Origin: Lindgomyces ingoldianus
Taxonomy: Eukaryota; Ascomycota; Dothideomycetes; Pleosporales; Lindgomycetaceae
Direction: 5' to 3'
Assembly: GCF_010093535.1 (NCBI RefSeq)
Contig: NW_022985207.1
Coordinates: 353,858-417,857, forward strand
Length of the DNA: 64,000 nucleotides
Below the pieces are notes generated by a model. It saw only the letters and a program-made list of their open reading frames with translations. It did no database searches and was not told where the DNA came from. A program made the position numbers and the translations under genes. Of this stretch, positions 32,845 through 45,594 are shown piece after piece (within the stretch, counting starts at the first letter, position 1; each line of letters starts with the position of its first letter).

Positions 32845-33773
32845 TGTTACAGTCTTAACTCCGGAGATATGGTGTCCGAAGAACTCTAGGCCTATGGGAG
32901 GGAGTTTAGAGGTGCGGAGGAGAGAGAACTTGACCTTAGCGGGTGTACAGTCTGTTTAGGGCTTCGTTACTAGGACAAGGAGGGGCAGCTAACTGTAGTT
33001 TGCCCTACAACAGCAATATAAGGCGCTTAGGTTAAACAGTTCCTTAAATAGAACAAAAAAGAAGGTATATATAGTGCAAGATATATAATTAGATTACTTC
33101 TTATTAAAAAGTAGTAATGCTACTTAGTTTATATAAAGAAGAAACTAACTGTTAATTACAACCTCTAAGTAAAGTTAGAATCTTAGACTATACATAGGTG
33201 TTACAATCCTTAACCATAGACTGTAACAATAGGTTGCGTGCACTTGCATGCTGTTGCATGCAGCACTCTTCCTGCACATGTCTGCGTGCATCGCACGCAT
33301 TAGCATGCAATTATTCCTTTCCTATTAGACAACACATTCTGCCGCACACTAGTCTAATAGCTTAGTCTATTTCTTGTCTATTAGGTTACGTAACTTGCTA
33401 GGCAAGTAGTTAAGAACTTTTTATCTTTAATTATTTAAACTATAGGGCACTGCTAACTAGTTTCTTATAGTCTAATTATAGGTTATAACATGCAGGCTCT
33501 CTTTTTTATTAGCGTTTTTACTGTTTTGCTTACACTATTATAAGTGTTAGAATTTCTTTTTATTTAGTAGGTGCCCTTCTACAAATGCTTCTTATATGTC
33601 TATCTTCTTTAACTATGCCTTGCTAGCCTTTACATTCCTCTAGTTCTTCGCGCTAACTGCGCGCTGTAGCTTGTCTTAATCCCCTTTGCTAAACAAAGAT
33701 GCGCTTGTATAGTCCTTGCCGTTTAAGCAGTTCTTTCTGTGTACTAACCTTATTATTAGACAAATATGTTAAG
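32845..33773 (-). repeat. 3' LTR of Gypsy E2, cut by Copia F
   Basis: Starts TGTTACAGTC and matches the E1 LTR (6698-7471, 10505-10640), including TATATATAGTGCAAG at about 33068 and TTATTAGCGT at about 33507. The last bases lie at 47500 on, beyond Copia F, whose TSD is TTAAG. The first 80 bp (32855-32940) keep CpG and read less mutated than the rest. Confidence 0.65.
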
Positions 33774-34884
33774 TGTTGAATAGGCTCTGTTAGCTAGCTG
33801 CTTATAGTATAAGCACTTAAGTAGCAAGAGTAAGAGTAGTGTACAGTGTGCACAGCGTACAAGGTAGGTAAGGTAAGGGCAACATGTTTCTAGTTCTATT
33901 ACTCTTGTCTTTTTCTCTGTACAGAGGAAAAGAGGAATATTTAGATGTTTACACATAAAAGTTTACACACAAGCAGGGTTGCCACTTTATAGTAATTACT
34001 ATTTTAAAAATAGTAATTACTATGTTTTTAAAAACGTTATTATTACTTAATTACATAAGCTATAATTCTAAAAATTAATATATAGATGCTAAGTAAAATA
34101 GTCTATAAATCTATGAATTTAAATTCTTAAAATTATCTTTAATACATTTAACGTACTTCATGGGCAAGTTGCTCACACACCCGAGTCGCTTACTTTTGCC
34201 AAGACCCCACCCTAACAAACTCTATTATAGCCCATAACAACCTGCTCTGGCACTATATAGTACAGTACAGCCTAGAATATTATTTAAATACTACTTCTGC
34301 TTCTTGCTTACATATTTGCGCGTTATGCCTAGTCTAATTGCACTATCCACAGCGCCTTTAGGATAGCTTACCTACTTTAGCTTACACCTGCTTCTTCGCC
34401 TTCTTCCTATTACTGCGCGCTTTAAACTCCTTTAGAGCTGTTAAGCGTAGGCCTTTTTAGGTTATTAAAGTTTTTTCTGCCTTAATCTACTTTTTTTTAT
34501 GTAATTTATATTACATAGCAGCTTTATTAGCTGCTTAAAGCTTAGTAATTTCCTATTACACTAACACTAGCTTATGCATAATTATTACTGCCCTTTTTAA
34601 AACCTTTTTAAACACTTTAACTATAGAAGTTAGTAAACTATTTATATGCTTCTAAATTTTTATTTTTATAAGCATTAATTATAACCTAAGTTCTAAAGTA
34701 TTACTTAGGGTTTATAACTGCTAGGGCTTATTATATATAAGTAGTAGTAGTAATAAAGTGCGTAACTTTACATTAAGGCCTATTATAACTTATTATAGGT
34801 TAAAAAAAACTAATCTAGCGCTTTAAAACTTTTCTTAGATATTACTAGAAGTAATTATAGTATTATAGGCTACTTTAAAGCATA

Positions 34885-36734
34885 ACGTATTCTACCACTG
34901 AACCCGCTAAACCACTGAACCTGACAAAATCTCTTGGCATTGCGAACACCACGTACAAGACGCAATGTCTAAACAACACAAGACTATACTAACTTAGCAA
35001 GAAGGCAGAATTGTCCTTGCGCTTTAGGCCTACTGCTTACGCTAATTTAAACGCGTATAATAAGCTGCAGCAGCTTTTAACGTGCCTTATTAGCAGCTTG
35101 CTGCTTAGCTTAACAGAATTATGTTTTAACCTACTATATAACTAAATTACTAGAAACTTACTGCAACTAAAGAGTAGATAATTATATAATATATCCTTAA
35201 CTTTAATTTACAAGGATTTGCGCCCTAGCTGTGCAAGGTAGTAGATATAGTAAATAGACTATTAGCTGCGCGTAGTAGGACACTAGTAGGGACAAACTAG
35301 CCTACATAGTTTATGTCTTGTACAGAGGAGCTTAAGATAGTGTTTAATTAAGCAAAGGACTACTAGAGAATACTCTAAGAAAACCTAGAGTTAATTATAA
35401 AGTAGTTTAAGCTTATATAAAACATAATAGTAAAATATAGTGTTTATAATAATAATATCTACAACTTTAACAAGACTAGCTTCTAGATAGGTATAATTAG
35501 CACTATAAAAGTTGTTACAGGTTTAAAAAGATGTACAAGGCTTGTTCTTACACAGCTAGGTAACTAGGAATAGGTTACTGTAATCTAGAGCATCTGCGCT
35601 GCTAGCTACGCTACTCTGCTATTTATTATCTACAAAGGACGCGTCTACATCTCTGCCTAGTATAAGAAGATGTTAATACTGCGTAATTAAAAGCTATTAG
35701 TCTTTAAGAATAGCTAGATAAATAACGCGCTTAGTCTTAAGTAGTTAAAGCACTTTAATAAGCATATAAAGACATGTTAGGTAGGGGTATACAGGCTGCT
35801 TATACTAGATGGCTATAAGAGCCACCTAAACTAGGATTTTAAGGATTATTGCTTTATATAAAAGATCCTTACGCTCTATATGCCTGCGTATTTATTGCAT
35901 ATCCTTTAGCTACTTAATGTAGTGTGCTTCTTGCTGTTAAAGCTTAAGTACTCTTAGCATATATAAGACTTAGCACGCTAACGCGTATAGCATGTTAACA
36001 AAGAACGCTTTTTTTTAGCCTTTAAAGACACATTTTTAGACGTTTTTATGTATAATAACTGCAAAAAGGCCTTTAAGGCATCTAGACTAGTTCTTATTAA
36101 CGCGCAAGTAGTTCTTAATTGTCTTAACATGCAGCTGTGTACCCTACTACTAGGACTCTTACTAGAAACGCTATAGCAATTAAAGACCTTAAGTAATTTA
36201 TATAAATTTAAATTATAATTAAAGCTTGTACGTAATTTCTTTATATAATTACTAATAACAGCATAAGAAAGCTTTTTACAGCTTGTAAAAGAAGCTAAGG
36301 AGATGCTACATAGAAATACACTTATAGAGGCGCGCGTATAAGAGCTTAAAGAGTAATTAGCAGACGTAACTAAGCGCAAGGGGCGTAAAAGAAAGCAGAT
36401 CTAGTAAGGTGGCACAATAGAGTATAGGACTGTAGCAGTGCAGGTAGCTGCTAAGGCGTCTGTAGTAGCTTAGCAGTTAAAGAAGGCTTGTGGTGGTGGT
36501 AATTAAGAAAGAGCCTAACTAGCTCTGCGGCGCTGTGGGAACTGTGGGGAGACTAGGCACAACGCTTGTACGTGCAAAAAGGATAAAGAAGAAGCACTAA
36601 AATTAGATGCAGGCACGTTGTACATAGGTTCTTTATTTAGTTGTAAATAAAATTAGAGTTTTGTACGTGGTGTTTGCAATGCTAAGAGATTTTGTCGGGT
36701 TCGGTGGTTTGGCGGGTTCGGTGGTGGAATACGT
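34885..36734 (+). mobile_element. Pogo-type transposon G, least mutated DNA transposon here
   Basis: Ends ACGTATTCTACCACTGAACC and inverse GGTTCGGTGGTGGAATACGT, TA on both sides (34883-34884, 36735-36736). TIR about 75 bp, containing a repeated ACCACTGAACC unit and the block AAAATCTCTTGGCATTGC. 1850 bp. It entered the transposase gene of A2. Confidence 0.9.
34965..36610 (+). pseudogene. Pogo-type transposase of G, with C-terminal zinc knuckle
   Basis: Order of domains on the plus strand: an HTH-psq-like start (A-L-Q/x-A-Y...A-F-N-V-P, 35015-35080); the signature L-Q-G-F-A-P-x-L-C-K-V-V-D-I-V-N-R-L-L-A at 35206-35270 before the CENP-B-like part; DDE block Y-N-F-N-K-T-S-F at 35468-35492, first D now N; L-L-I-L-D-G-Y-K-S-H at 35798-35830, where the second D survives; M-P-A-Y-L-L-H-I-L-Q-L-L-N-V at 35880-35925, third D now N; and a CCHC knuckle R-C-G-N-C-G-E-T-R-H-N-A-C-T-C at 36528-36575. 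Length fits an intact family member of about 530 residues. Stops are fewer than in A and B copies. Zinc knuckles at this position are known in Fot1-like transposases. Confidence 0.8.
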
Positions 36735-38596
36735 TAGTAGAAACTTTATTTTTATAATATAAGTAATTTAGTTACATATAAGGTTTTTAGCTTAGCGCTT
36801 ATACGCCTTTTTTAAAAAAGTAAAATAACTTATATTAAGTAGTTAGCTATAAAAAGTGTAATAAGTAAAAAAGTATATAAATAGTAATAATCTTATTATT
36901 TTTATAGTATTACTAGAAATAAAGTAAGTTATAGCTTTTATAGCTATTAATAACTAGTAGATAGTAGCTACTAATAGTACACTTTTTTATATGCGCGTTA
37001 AAGTGCTTTAACTAGTCTAGACTAAGCTAATTAGTAGTCTAGCTACGCTTAAAGATTATAATAACTTAATTTTAAAGTAGATTTTTTTTATAGTTACTAG
37101 TTTAAAAAGTAGTTGCTACCTTAAAAAATAATAAAAGGTAAAATAGCCTACCTTTTAGCATTAATGCCCTAGATAGCTGTTGTTTACTCCTAGTTACCTA
37201 GCTAAACTGCTTTTAGCTATTCTTATCTTTTTAAACTTATAATAACTGCTCTAGTAGATATCTAGCCTATTATAAACTTTATTTTATTAAAGTTGTATGT
37301 GTTATTATTCTAGATGCTATACTTAGCTTTAATATTTTTTATAAGGTTAAACTAGCTTTAAATTACTATAAGATTTTTATAAAAAGCTTTTTTATAGTTG
37401 TACTTACACTTAAACTTTACTTTAAGCTTTAAGTAACACTTAATAAATGTATTAGGCTAGTTTATGCTAACATAGCCTATATTATGCTTAGTGTGTAAAG
37501 AATTAGCTATATTAGCTACAGCTACTAGCTAGGGGGAAAATTCTTGCGCATTTAGCTTAAGTATGTGCTAAATAATTACCTACTTTTTATTATTATCTAG
37601 CTTTTATAAGTTAGCTATATAATTAGCTTAAGAAAGTTATCTAGCACATTAGTTACTTATTATCTTTTAAAAGACTCTATAGATAGCTGTAGTGTGTTGC
37701 TTAAAAAGTGTTATGTTTTATTTAAAAGCTTAAAGTGTAAGCTACATCTAACATTCTTTTAATGTGTCTAAGTAGTGTTGTTAGAAATACATTAGTATAG
37801 AAAAAGTAGTGTAGTAGGGTCTTAGCAAAAGTAAGCAACTTAGGTGTGTAAGCAACTTGTCTATAAAGTACGTTAATTACTATTACTATTACTATTTCTG
37901 CTTTTTTTTCTCTTTTTTTCTCTATTACTAGGGATACAAATTTATATAGTAGAATCTAATCTTATAGATCTATACTTTAGTATACCTAGTATCTAAGTTT
38001 AGGTTTTTAGAATATTAGCTAATGCAATTAAGCTGTTATAGACTTTTTAAAAAAAATAGTAATTACTATAAAAGTGGCAACCCTGCACACAAGCATTATG
38101 TAACATAGATATGTAATCCTACTTATGCATAATTACTTATATTTAGGCTATAACACTACTACTATGTATAGACACTAGTAACTTTCTATTTTTATTTAAA
38201 AAGTTATTTTTTGTATAAGTTACCTCTTTTTTATCTGTGTAGGTCTATCTAGTTACATTTTACCTATACTCTACCTTATTTATTAAAACTTCTCTTAGTA
38301 ATGCTATACATTAAAATAAGCTAGTTACACTATGTAAATAGCTTTATAAATAGTGTAAAGTGTTTTAGGCTATTATTATTTAGCTTTTATACACTTACTT
38401 TGTAAGTAATTTAGCAGTATATAAGCTATTTTATATAGGGTTTTATAACAGAATAGTGTAAGATCTTTACATAGGCAGGTGTGTAAAGAGGTGTATATAA
38501 TAAAGTCTTTTTTTTTTACTTTCTCTTCTTTATCCTTTACTTTTTAAGCTTTACTGTATAATTCCCTAGCTCTTTTCTCTTTTTATATAGTGCTAA

Positions 38597-39144
38597 TGTA
38601 AGGACGGGGCTCCGCACCACTCTGCTAATACAACTAAAAGGTACAAATAATTAACTAACGTTAATTTTTAGGTGCAGAATAGTATATATACCTGTTGCAC
38701 GTAAGCGCCATCTTGGCCTTACATTATCCCCCTTCTTAGCAGACGCATGTCCTAGGCGTCACATGACCTACCCGCAGCTTAGAGGCGCCATGCGCATGTC
38801 TTGGTTACTGGCCAGAGGCTGACCACCTGCGGCCTAGAGGCGCAGGATAAATAATAACGCTTAGTGGCCCACGCCAGCTAAGCTATATACACTAGACCTC
38901 CTAGCAGCTACAACGTGGCGCTAGAAGAGGCCGCCTCACGTTTTAGTCTAAAAACTAGCTAAGCTGTCTAAGGTGTAGGTTAAACATGCGACTGTTCTTG
39001 TTGTTAGTTAATTATTATGTAAGAATAAGGCTCTACACTACTCTACTAATACAACTAAAAGGTATAAATAATTAACTAATGTTAATTTTTAGGTGCAGAA
39101 TAGTATATATACCTGTCGCACGTAAGCGCCATCTCGGCCTTACA
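38597..39144. mobile_element. TRIM: miniature LTR retrotransposon, TSD GCTAA
   Basis: Two 127-bp direct repeats, 38597-38723 and 39018-39144, start TGTAAG and end GGCCTTACA, flanking a 294-bp interior without coding capacity. GCTAA stands on both sides (38592-38596, 39145-39149). The repeats contain TATATATACC, a plausible promoter. The interior keeps many CpG sites and two GCGGCCTAGAGGCGC/GCAGCTTAGAGGCGCC-like blocks. It sits in the 3' part of Copia F. Confidence 0.92.
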
Positions 39145-40523
39145 GCTAATAGTAACAGATCTACCTGCCTACACACACACAGATGTCTCTCTAGCCCTTC
39201 TCCTCTACCTTTAGCGCTGTTAGCGCGGGCGTCTTTAACGTCTTTATGTAGTCTAGCAGCCTAGGGCGCATCTATGTTACCTTTTTAACTAGTTTTACTA
39301 CTAATTAGTAGTTTATGTAGTGTTTTAGTATAAATATATAAATTCTTTAGCTTTTTTGCTTTTTTTATATATAAAATGCTAATTATAAATAGGCTAAAAA
39401 GCAGCATATTGTAGCTTTACTATTTTATAATATTAACATTATCTTACCTGCTAGCAATAATCTGTAGCTATAAGCAGTAAAGGTTATATATTATAAGAAG
39501 TACTTTTATACAGTTTTAGTCTAAAGTTATAGTTAAGTCTTAGTAACTTTATATACTTATTATTATAGTAGCACTACTAGTGCCTTTTTTTTATTAAGTG
39601 TTATATACTAGCTAACTTCTAAGCTAATACCTACACTTTATGCATATAGTAGAGCTGTGGTCTACATTATAACTACTACACGTAAGGAAGGGGTGGTGTG
39701 TTCTAGGGGGGCTAGTGGCTTTTTTTTCCTGTATACTAGATAAATAGACTGTCTTTTTTTATATTCTTCTCTTTTAATCTTATAATAAGAAAAATAAGTG
39801 CGTATAATAAAAAAGATAAAAAAAAATAAGCTTTATATAAAAGCATTATTAGTCTAGTTAGTCTAAGGCATCTTTGTGCATAAAATCTAGTTAGTCTACA
39901 GATGCTTCTATCTAGACAGAGAGGCAGTTAGTTAGAACTAATAATTAAAAAGCCTAATTTAGTGTTTTTTTATACATATATTTACTAAGTTATTTTTACT
40001 ATTAATTTACTTAATTTTAGTAATTTCCTTTTTCTTATATAATTTATAAAGTAATATAATGTTAATTATAAGTTAATTTTTACTAGTAGTGCCTAGCTTA
40101 ATAAAGTAATTATATAAAAACTTTAAATTTATATAGATTACTACTAAAATTAGTAGTAGTTTAAGTGTTTATATAATTTACTATAAAGTTATACTAAAAG
40201 TAATTGTATTATTAAACCTATTAACTATTCTATATAGTTTGCTAGTAAGGACACTTCTAGTTACTTTTTTTACACTTAGTAGAATTCTAGTATGTAATAT
40301 TGCCTAGTATTTTAAAGTAGTTACTTTACTTTATATAGTCTTTATTACTTAATATAATTAAAAATTTTAGCTATAAGCTAAGGTTTTTATTATTAGTAAA
40401 TAATCTATCTATAAAGATAAACAGCTTTACATAATTAAGCTATAATAGTAGAAAAGTAAAACTATGCTTACTATTATCTATCTACTATTAGATTTATATG
40501 TTAAGTGCTTAAATATTATTATA

Positions 40524-42383
40524 ACGTACCTAACAGGTTGGCCGGCCACTTTTGCCAAGCCCCTACTAAAACCACCCCATTCTAGCGCAAAACAGCCCAC
40601 TTTAGCCCTGTATAGAGCAATATAACACAAGATATTATTTAGAGTCTACTTCTGCTACTTTCTTACACGTACGCAAGTTATGCCTAGTCTAATTACACTG
40701 CCTACATTACCTTTAACTTAGCTTACCTTCTTTAGCGCGCACTTGCGTCTTTAGCTTCTTCCTATTACTACGCGCTCTAAACTTCTTTAGAGCAGTTAAA
40801 CAAGCCTTATTCTTAACTATTAAGGTCTTTTTTGCCTAAATTTACTTTCTTTTATGCAATCTACATTGCGTAGCAGCCTTATTTACTGCTTAAAGCTTTA
40901 TAATCTTCTTTTACACTAACACTAGCTTATGCGCAATAATTAATGCCCCTTTTAAGACTTTCTTAAAGGCCTTTACTATAGACATTAGTAAGCTATCTAC
41001 ATGCTTTTAAATTTTTACCTTTATAAGCATTAATTATAACCTAAATTTAAAGGTATTACTTAAGGTTTATAACTACTAGAGCTTGTTATTAATAAGCAGT
41101 AGTAGTAATAGAGTACATAACTAGATGTTAAGGGCTATTTTAACTTATTTTAAGTTAAATAGGACTAAACTAGCGCTTTAAAACCCTTCTTAGATATTAC
41201 TAAAAGTAATTACTACATTATAGGCGTGTATAAAGCATAGTAAGAACTTAAGTTTTATAATATAAGTAATTTAGTTACATATAAGATTTTTAGCTTAGCG
41301 CTTATATACTTTTTTAAAAAAAGTAAAACAACTTACATTAAGAGGCTATAAAAGGTGTAATAAGTATAAAAGCATATAAATAGTAATAATCTTATTCTTT
41401 TTATAGTACTACTAGAAATTAAGTAAGTTATAGCTTTTATAGCTATTAATAATAAAAAGCTAATAAGCGCTTATAACTTTTTCCTTTATATGCTTATTAA
41501 AGTGCTTTAACTACTACAGCTTAAGCTTATTTATTATCTAGCTATTCTTAAAGACTATAATAACCTAGTTTTAAAGTAGATTTTTTTTATACTAAGCAAA
41601 AAAGTAATAGCAGCTTTTAAAAATAATAAAAAGTAAAATAGCCTACTTTATTATGTTAATGCTTTAGATAACTATTATTTACTTTTTATTACTTTACTAT
41701 ATTACTTTTAGCTGTCTTTATCTCTTTAAAGCTATAATAACTGCTCTAGTTAATATCTAAACTATTATAAGGCCTAACTTATTAAAGTTATATATGTTTT
41801 TATTCTAGATACTATACTTAGCTTTTATATTAGCTACTAGGTAAAACTAGCCCTAGATAACCTCTAGATCCTTATAAAGTGCTCTTTTATAATTATACTT
41901 ATAATTAAACTTTATTATAAACTTAGGGCAGTGCTTAACTTATATACTAGGCTAGTTTAAGCTAACCTAGCCTAGATTGCGCTCTGCGCGCAAGGAATTA
42001 GCTATATTAGCTATAGCTATAAGCCTAAGAGGAAATTTACGTGTAATAAGCTTAAGTATGTACTTAATAACTACTTTTTTTAAGCTTAGTTAGATTTTTT
42101 AATTTAGGCTAGCATTCTGCTTCTAAAGGCTGTCTAGCGCGTTAATTGCTTAGTGTTATGTAAGAGACATTATAAATAGCTGCAGTGTGTTATAAGAAGA
42201 GTTTTAAGTCTTATTTAAAAGCCTAAAAAGTAAGCTGTATCTAATGTTCTTTAGAAGATTTAATCTAGCGTTGTTGTTAAGGCATTATGTAGATAGGTAG
42301 AGTGTGGTAGGGGCTTAGCAAAAGTGGCTGGCCAACCTGTGTAGCCGGCTAACCTGTGTGGCCGGCTAACCTGTTAGGTACGT
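40524..42383 (-). mobile_element. Fot1/pogo-type transposon B3
   Basis: ACGTACCTAACAGGTTGGCC ends, TA on both sides (40522-40523, 42384-42385). 1860 bp. The right end shows three tandem 17-bp subterminal units, the left end one. Minus-strand transposase as in B1, RIP-degraded, with no intact catalytic block. Confidence 0.88.
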
Positions 42384-43736
42384 TATAAAAAGTTTATAGT
42401 TTATGTAGTAATAAATAAGTTAAATGCTACTTTTAGTTAATATATAAATGTAATATATGCCTTTTTTATATACTACTTAACATATTATTATGCAGCATCC
42501 TTATTCTTTAAGTTAATTATAATAAGGTAGCTTACTTATTCTTTTTAAGTAAGAACTACTATATTATGTGTAAGTTTAATCTTTTTACTATTAAACTTAA
42601 TAAGCTACTTTTTTACTAAAATAGTTTTACTTTTTATATAAAACTTTACTTTTTATAGTTTTTTTCTTCTTTTTACGCAAAATTTTTTATTATAATGCTT
42701 AAAGTATTATCTATTTATAAGCTAGTAATACTAAAAGTATACTTTTTTTTATTAGTAATTAAGAAGTAGGGGTTATATAAAAAGATGTGCATGCATAGCT
42801 TTTTTTTATAGTAGTTATAGTATGTCTTAACCTAATACAGTCCTAATTTAGCAGCTCTATATAAAGGTTGTACAACCTAGAGTATTATATTTAGTAAAAA
42901 GCTCTAGTGCATCTTTTTTAGTAGCTTTATATATAGTGTGCGCATAAGCTTATTTATTAATTAAATGTATGCTTATGTAATATTACATAGTTTAAAATAC
43001 ATTTTATATATAGCTTTTAGGCTTACTTTTATAGCTAAAAGTAGTCTCTAGCTTATTCTTTAAATAGTTAGTAATTAAGTAAAGATTATTTATTTATTTA
43101 TCTAAGTAGCTAGTAAACACTAGGCAGGATTTTTTATATAAAGTAAAGGTTAAAAATTTAACCTTTATACTTTATTAAGTTATACACTATAACTTTACAA
43201 GTGCTATTAGTAATTAAAGTGTTTATCTTTATATAGTCTAATTTTTTAAATAGTTTTTTAGATGTAGTAATTACACTATCTATATAAAGCTTAATAAATA
43301 AGGCCTAATTATCTTTTTTTTTAGGTTAAAAATACTTAGTCTAGACTTTATGCAGGTTTTCTTTACTTTTTACTTTTTCTAGTATCTATATCTTTCTTTT
43401 ACACTAGTGCAGCATTGCTGTCTTAAGGGGCTTAGTCTATAGTAGGCTTTAGTTCTACCTCTGTAGCATTTTTATAAAGTTATCCTTTTTTTTATCTATA
43501 AAAGATTTTTTTATATAGAGGTTAGTTTATCTAGGTTATCTGTTATAAGTAAGTTGTCTTTTTTTTTCTTTATAGTATAGTTTAACCAGCGTACATTAGA
43601 GCTTTAGTAGGCTATTTTTTCTTTTAATAATAATGTTTTTTCTTTTAATGCTCTTAATTTTATATAGGCTAGTTTAGCCTTTTTTTTCTCTCCCTATGCT
43701 ATAACTTTTAAGCTAAAAGGGAAGTTAAAAACTTTA

Positions 43737-45594
43737 ACGTACCTAACAGGTTAGCCAGCTACACAGGTTAGCTAGCCACTTTTGCTAAGCCCCTACTACA
43801 CTCTACCTATCTACATAATGCCTTAATAATAACACTAGATTAAATCTTTTAAAGAACATTAAATACAGCTTACTTTTTAGGCTTTTAAATAAGACTTAAA
43901 ACTTTTTTTATAACATGCTGTAGCTATTTATAATGTTTTTTTATATAACACTAAGTAATTAACGCGCTAGACAGCCTTTATAAGTAGAATACTAGCCTAA
44001 ATTAAGAAATCTAACTAAGCTTAAAAAAAGTAGTTATTAAGTACATACTTAAGCTTATTACACGCAGATTTTCTTTTAGGCTTATAGCTATAGCTAATAT
44101 AGCTAATTCTTTGCGCGTAGAGTGTAATCTAGGCTAGGTTAGCTTAAACTAGCCTAGTATATAAGTTAAGCACTGCTTTAAGTTTATAATAAAGTTTAAT
44201 TATAAGTATAATTATAAGAGATTGCTTTATATAGATCTAGAGGTTATTTAGGGCTAGTTTTACCTAGTAGCTAACATAAAAGCTAAGTATAGTATCTAAG
44301 ATAAAGACATGTATAACTTTAATAAGTTAGGCTTTATAATAAGCTAGATATTAACTAAAGTAGTTATTATAGCTTTAAAGAGATAAAGACAGCTAAAGGT
44401 AATATAGTAAAGTAATAAGAAGTAGATAATAGTTATCTAAAGTATTAATATAATAAAGTAGGCTATTTTACTCTTTATTATTTTTAAAAGCTGCTATTAC
44501 TTTTTTGCTTAGTATAAAAAAAAATCTACTTTAAAACTAAGTTATTATAGTCTCTAAAAATAGCTAGATAATAAATAAGCTAAGGCTATAGTAGTTAAAG
44601 CACTTTAATAAGTATATAAAAAAAAGTTATAAGCGCTTATTAGCTTTTTATTATTAATAGCTATAAAAGCTATAACTTACTTAATTTTTAGTAGTACTAT
44701 AAAAAAAAATTTTATTTTTATTTATATACTTTTACACTTATTACACTTTTTATAGCCTTTTAATGTAGGTTGTTTTACCTTTTTAAAGAAAGTGTATAGG
44801 CGCTAAGCTAAAGATTTTATATGTAACTAGATTACTTATATTATAAAACTTAAGTTCTTACTATGCTTTATATGCACTTATAATGCAGTAATTACTTTTA
44901 GTAATATCTAAGAAGGGTTTTAAGGTGCTAGTTTAGTCCTATTTAACTTAAAATAAGTTAAAATAGCCCTTAATGTCTAGTTATATACTTTATTACTACT
45001 ACTACTTATTAATAATAAGCCTTAGCAGTTGTAAACCTTAAGTAATACTCTTAAATTTAAGTTATAATTAATGCTTATAAAAGTAAAAATTTAAAAGCAT
45101 ATAGATAGCTTACTAACATCTATAGTAAAGGCCTTTAAAAAAGTTTTAAAAAAGGCAGTAATTATTATATATAAGCTAGTGTTAGTGTAAAAGAAGATTA
45201 TAAAGCTTTAAGCAGTAAATAAAGCTACTATGTAACATAAATTACATAAAAAAAAGTAAATTTAAGCAAAAAAGACTTTAATAGTTAAGAATAGAGCTTA
45301 TTTAACTACTTTAAAGAAGTTTAAAGCATGTAGTAATAGGAAAAAGCTAAAGACATAAGTGCGCACTAAAAAAGGTAAGCTAAGTTAAAGGTAATATAAG
45401 TAGTGTAATTAGACTAGGCATAACTTATATATATATAAGAAAGTAGTAGAAGTAGACTTTAAATAATATCTTATGTTGTATTGCTTTATACAGGGCTAAA
45501 GTAGGCTATTTTGCGCTAGAATAGGGTGGTTTTAGTAGGGGCTTAGCAAAAGTGGCTAGCTAACCCGTGTAGCCGGCCAATCTGTTAGGTACGT
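43737..45594 (+). mobile_element. Fot1/pogo-type transposon B4
   Basis: TA at 43735-43736 and 45595-45596. 1858 bp; two subterminal units at each end. Plus-strand transposase aligned with B1: AKYSI...MYNFNKLGF at about 44293-44340, FLLLIAIKA-type frame at 44650. Heavily mutated, including the TIR units (GTTAGCCAGC). Confidence 0.88.

Larger units (their letters stand above)
34151..37873 (-). mobile_element. Fot1/pogo-type transposon A2, holding element G
   Basis: ACGTACTTCATGGGCAAG at the left, its inverse at the right, TA duplicated (34149-34150, 37874-37875). Same ends as A1 in opposite orientation. About 1.87 kb after removal of G. The first 250 bp keep more CpG than the rest. The transposase lies on the minus strand and is RIP-degraded: its WLKHFN and DDE blocks read from about 37050 to 36900, and the GFPP segment near 37530. 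Confidence 0.88.
33974..38085. mobile_element. hAT-type MITE C2, TSD CACACAAG, holding pogo A2
   Basis: Starts CAGGGTTGCCACTTTATAG and ends AAAGTGGCAACCCTG; 8-bp TSD CACACAAG at 33966-33973 and 38086-38093. Sequence as in C1 and C3, except that the GA-rich stretch next to the A2 insertion is missing. Confidence 0.92.
33774..38174 (-). repeat. 3' LTR of Copia F, split by hAT MITE C2
   Basis: LTR parts 33774-33973 and 38086-38174 (TGTTGAATAGGC...ATAGACA) match 47220-47499 end to end once C2 and one TSD copy are removed. Confidence 0.88.

Noticed and set aside
32845..33231. Possible separate 387-bp solo LTR with perfect TGTTACAGTC/GACTGTAACA ends
   Set aside because: E1 shows homologous sequence continuing across the right edge and no 5-bp TSD is present, so it is treated as part of the Gypsy E LTR.
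33756..33956. Minus-strand open frames in the Copia F LTRs (33756-33956, 47205-47417)
   Set aside because: They lie inside LTR sequence bounded by TSDs and are homologous to each other as LTRs, not as genes.
35978..36379. Minus-strand 133-codon frame
   Set aside because: Antisense to the transposase of element G, whose plus-strand reading is supported by motifs.
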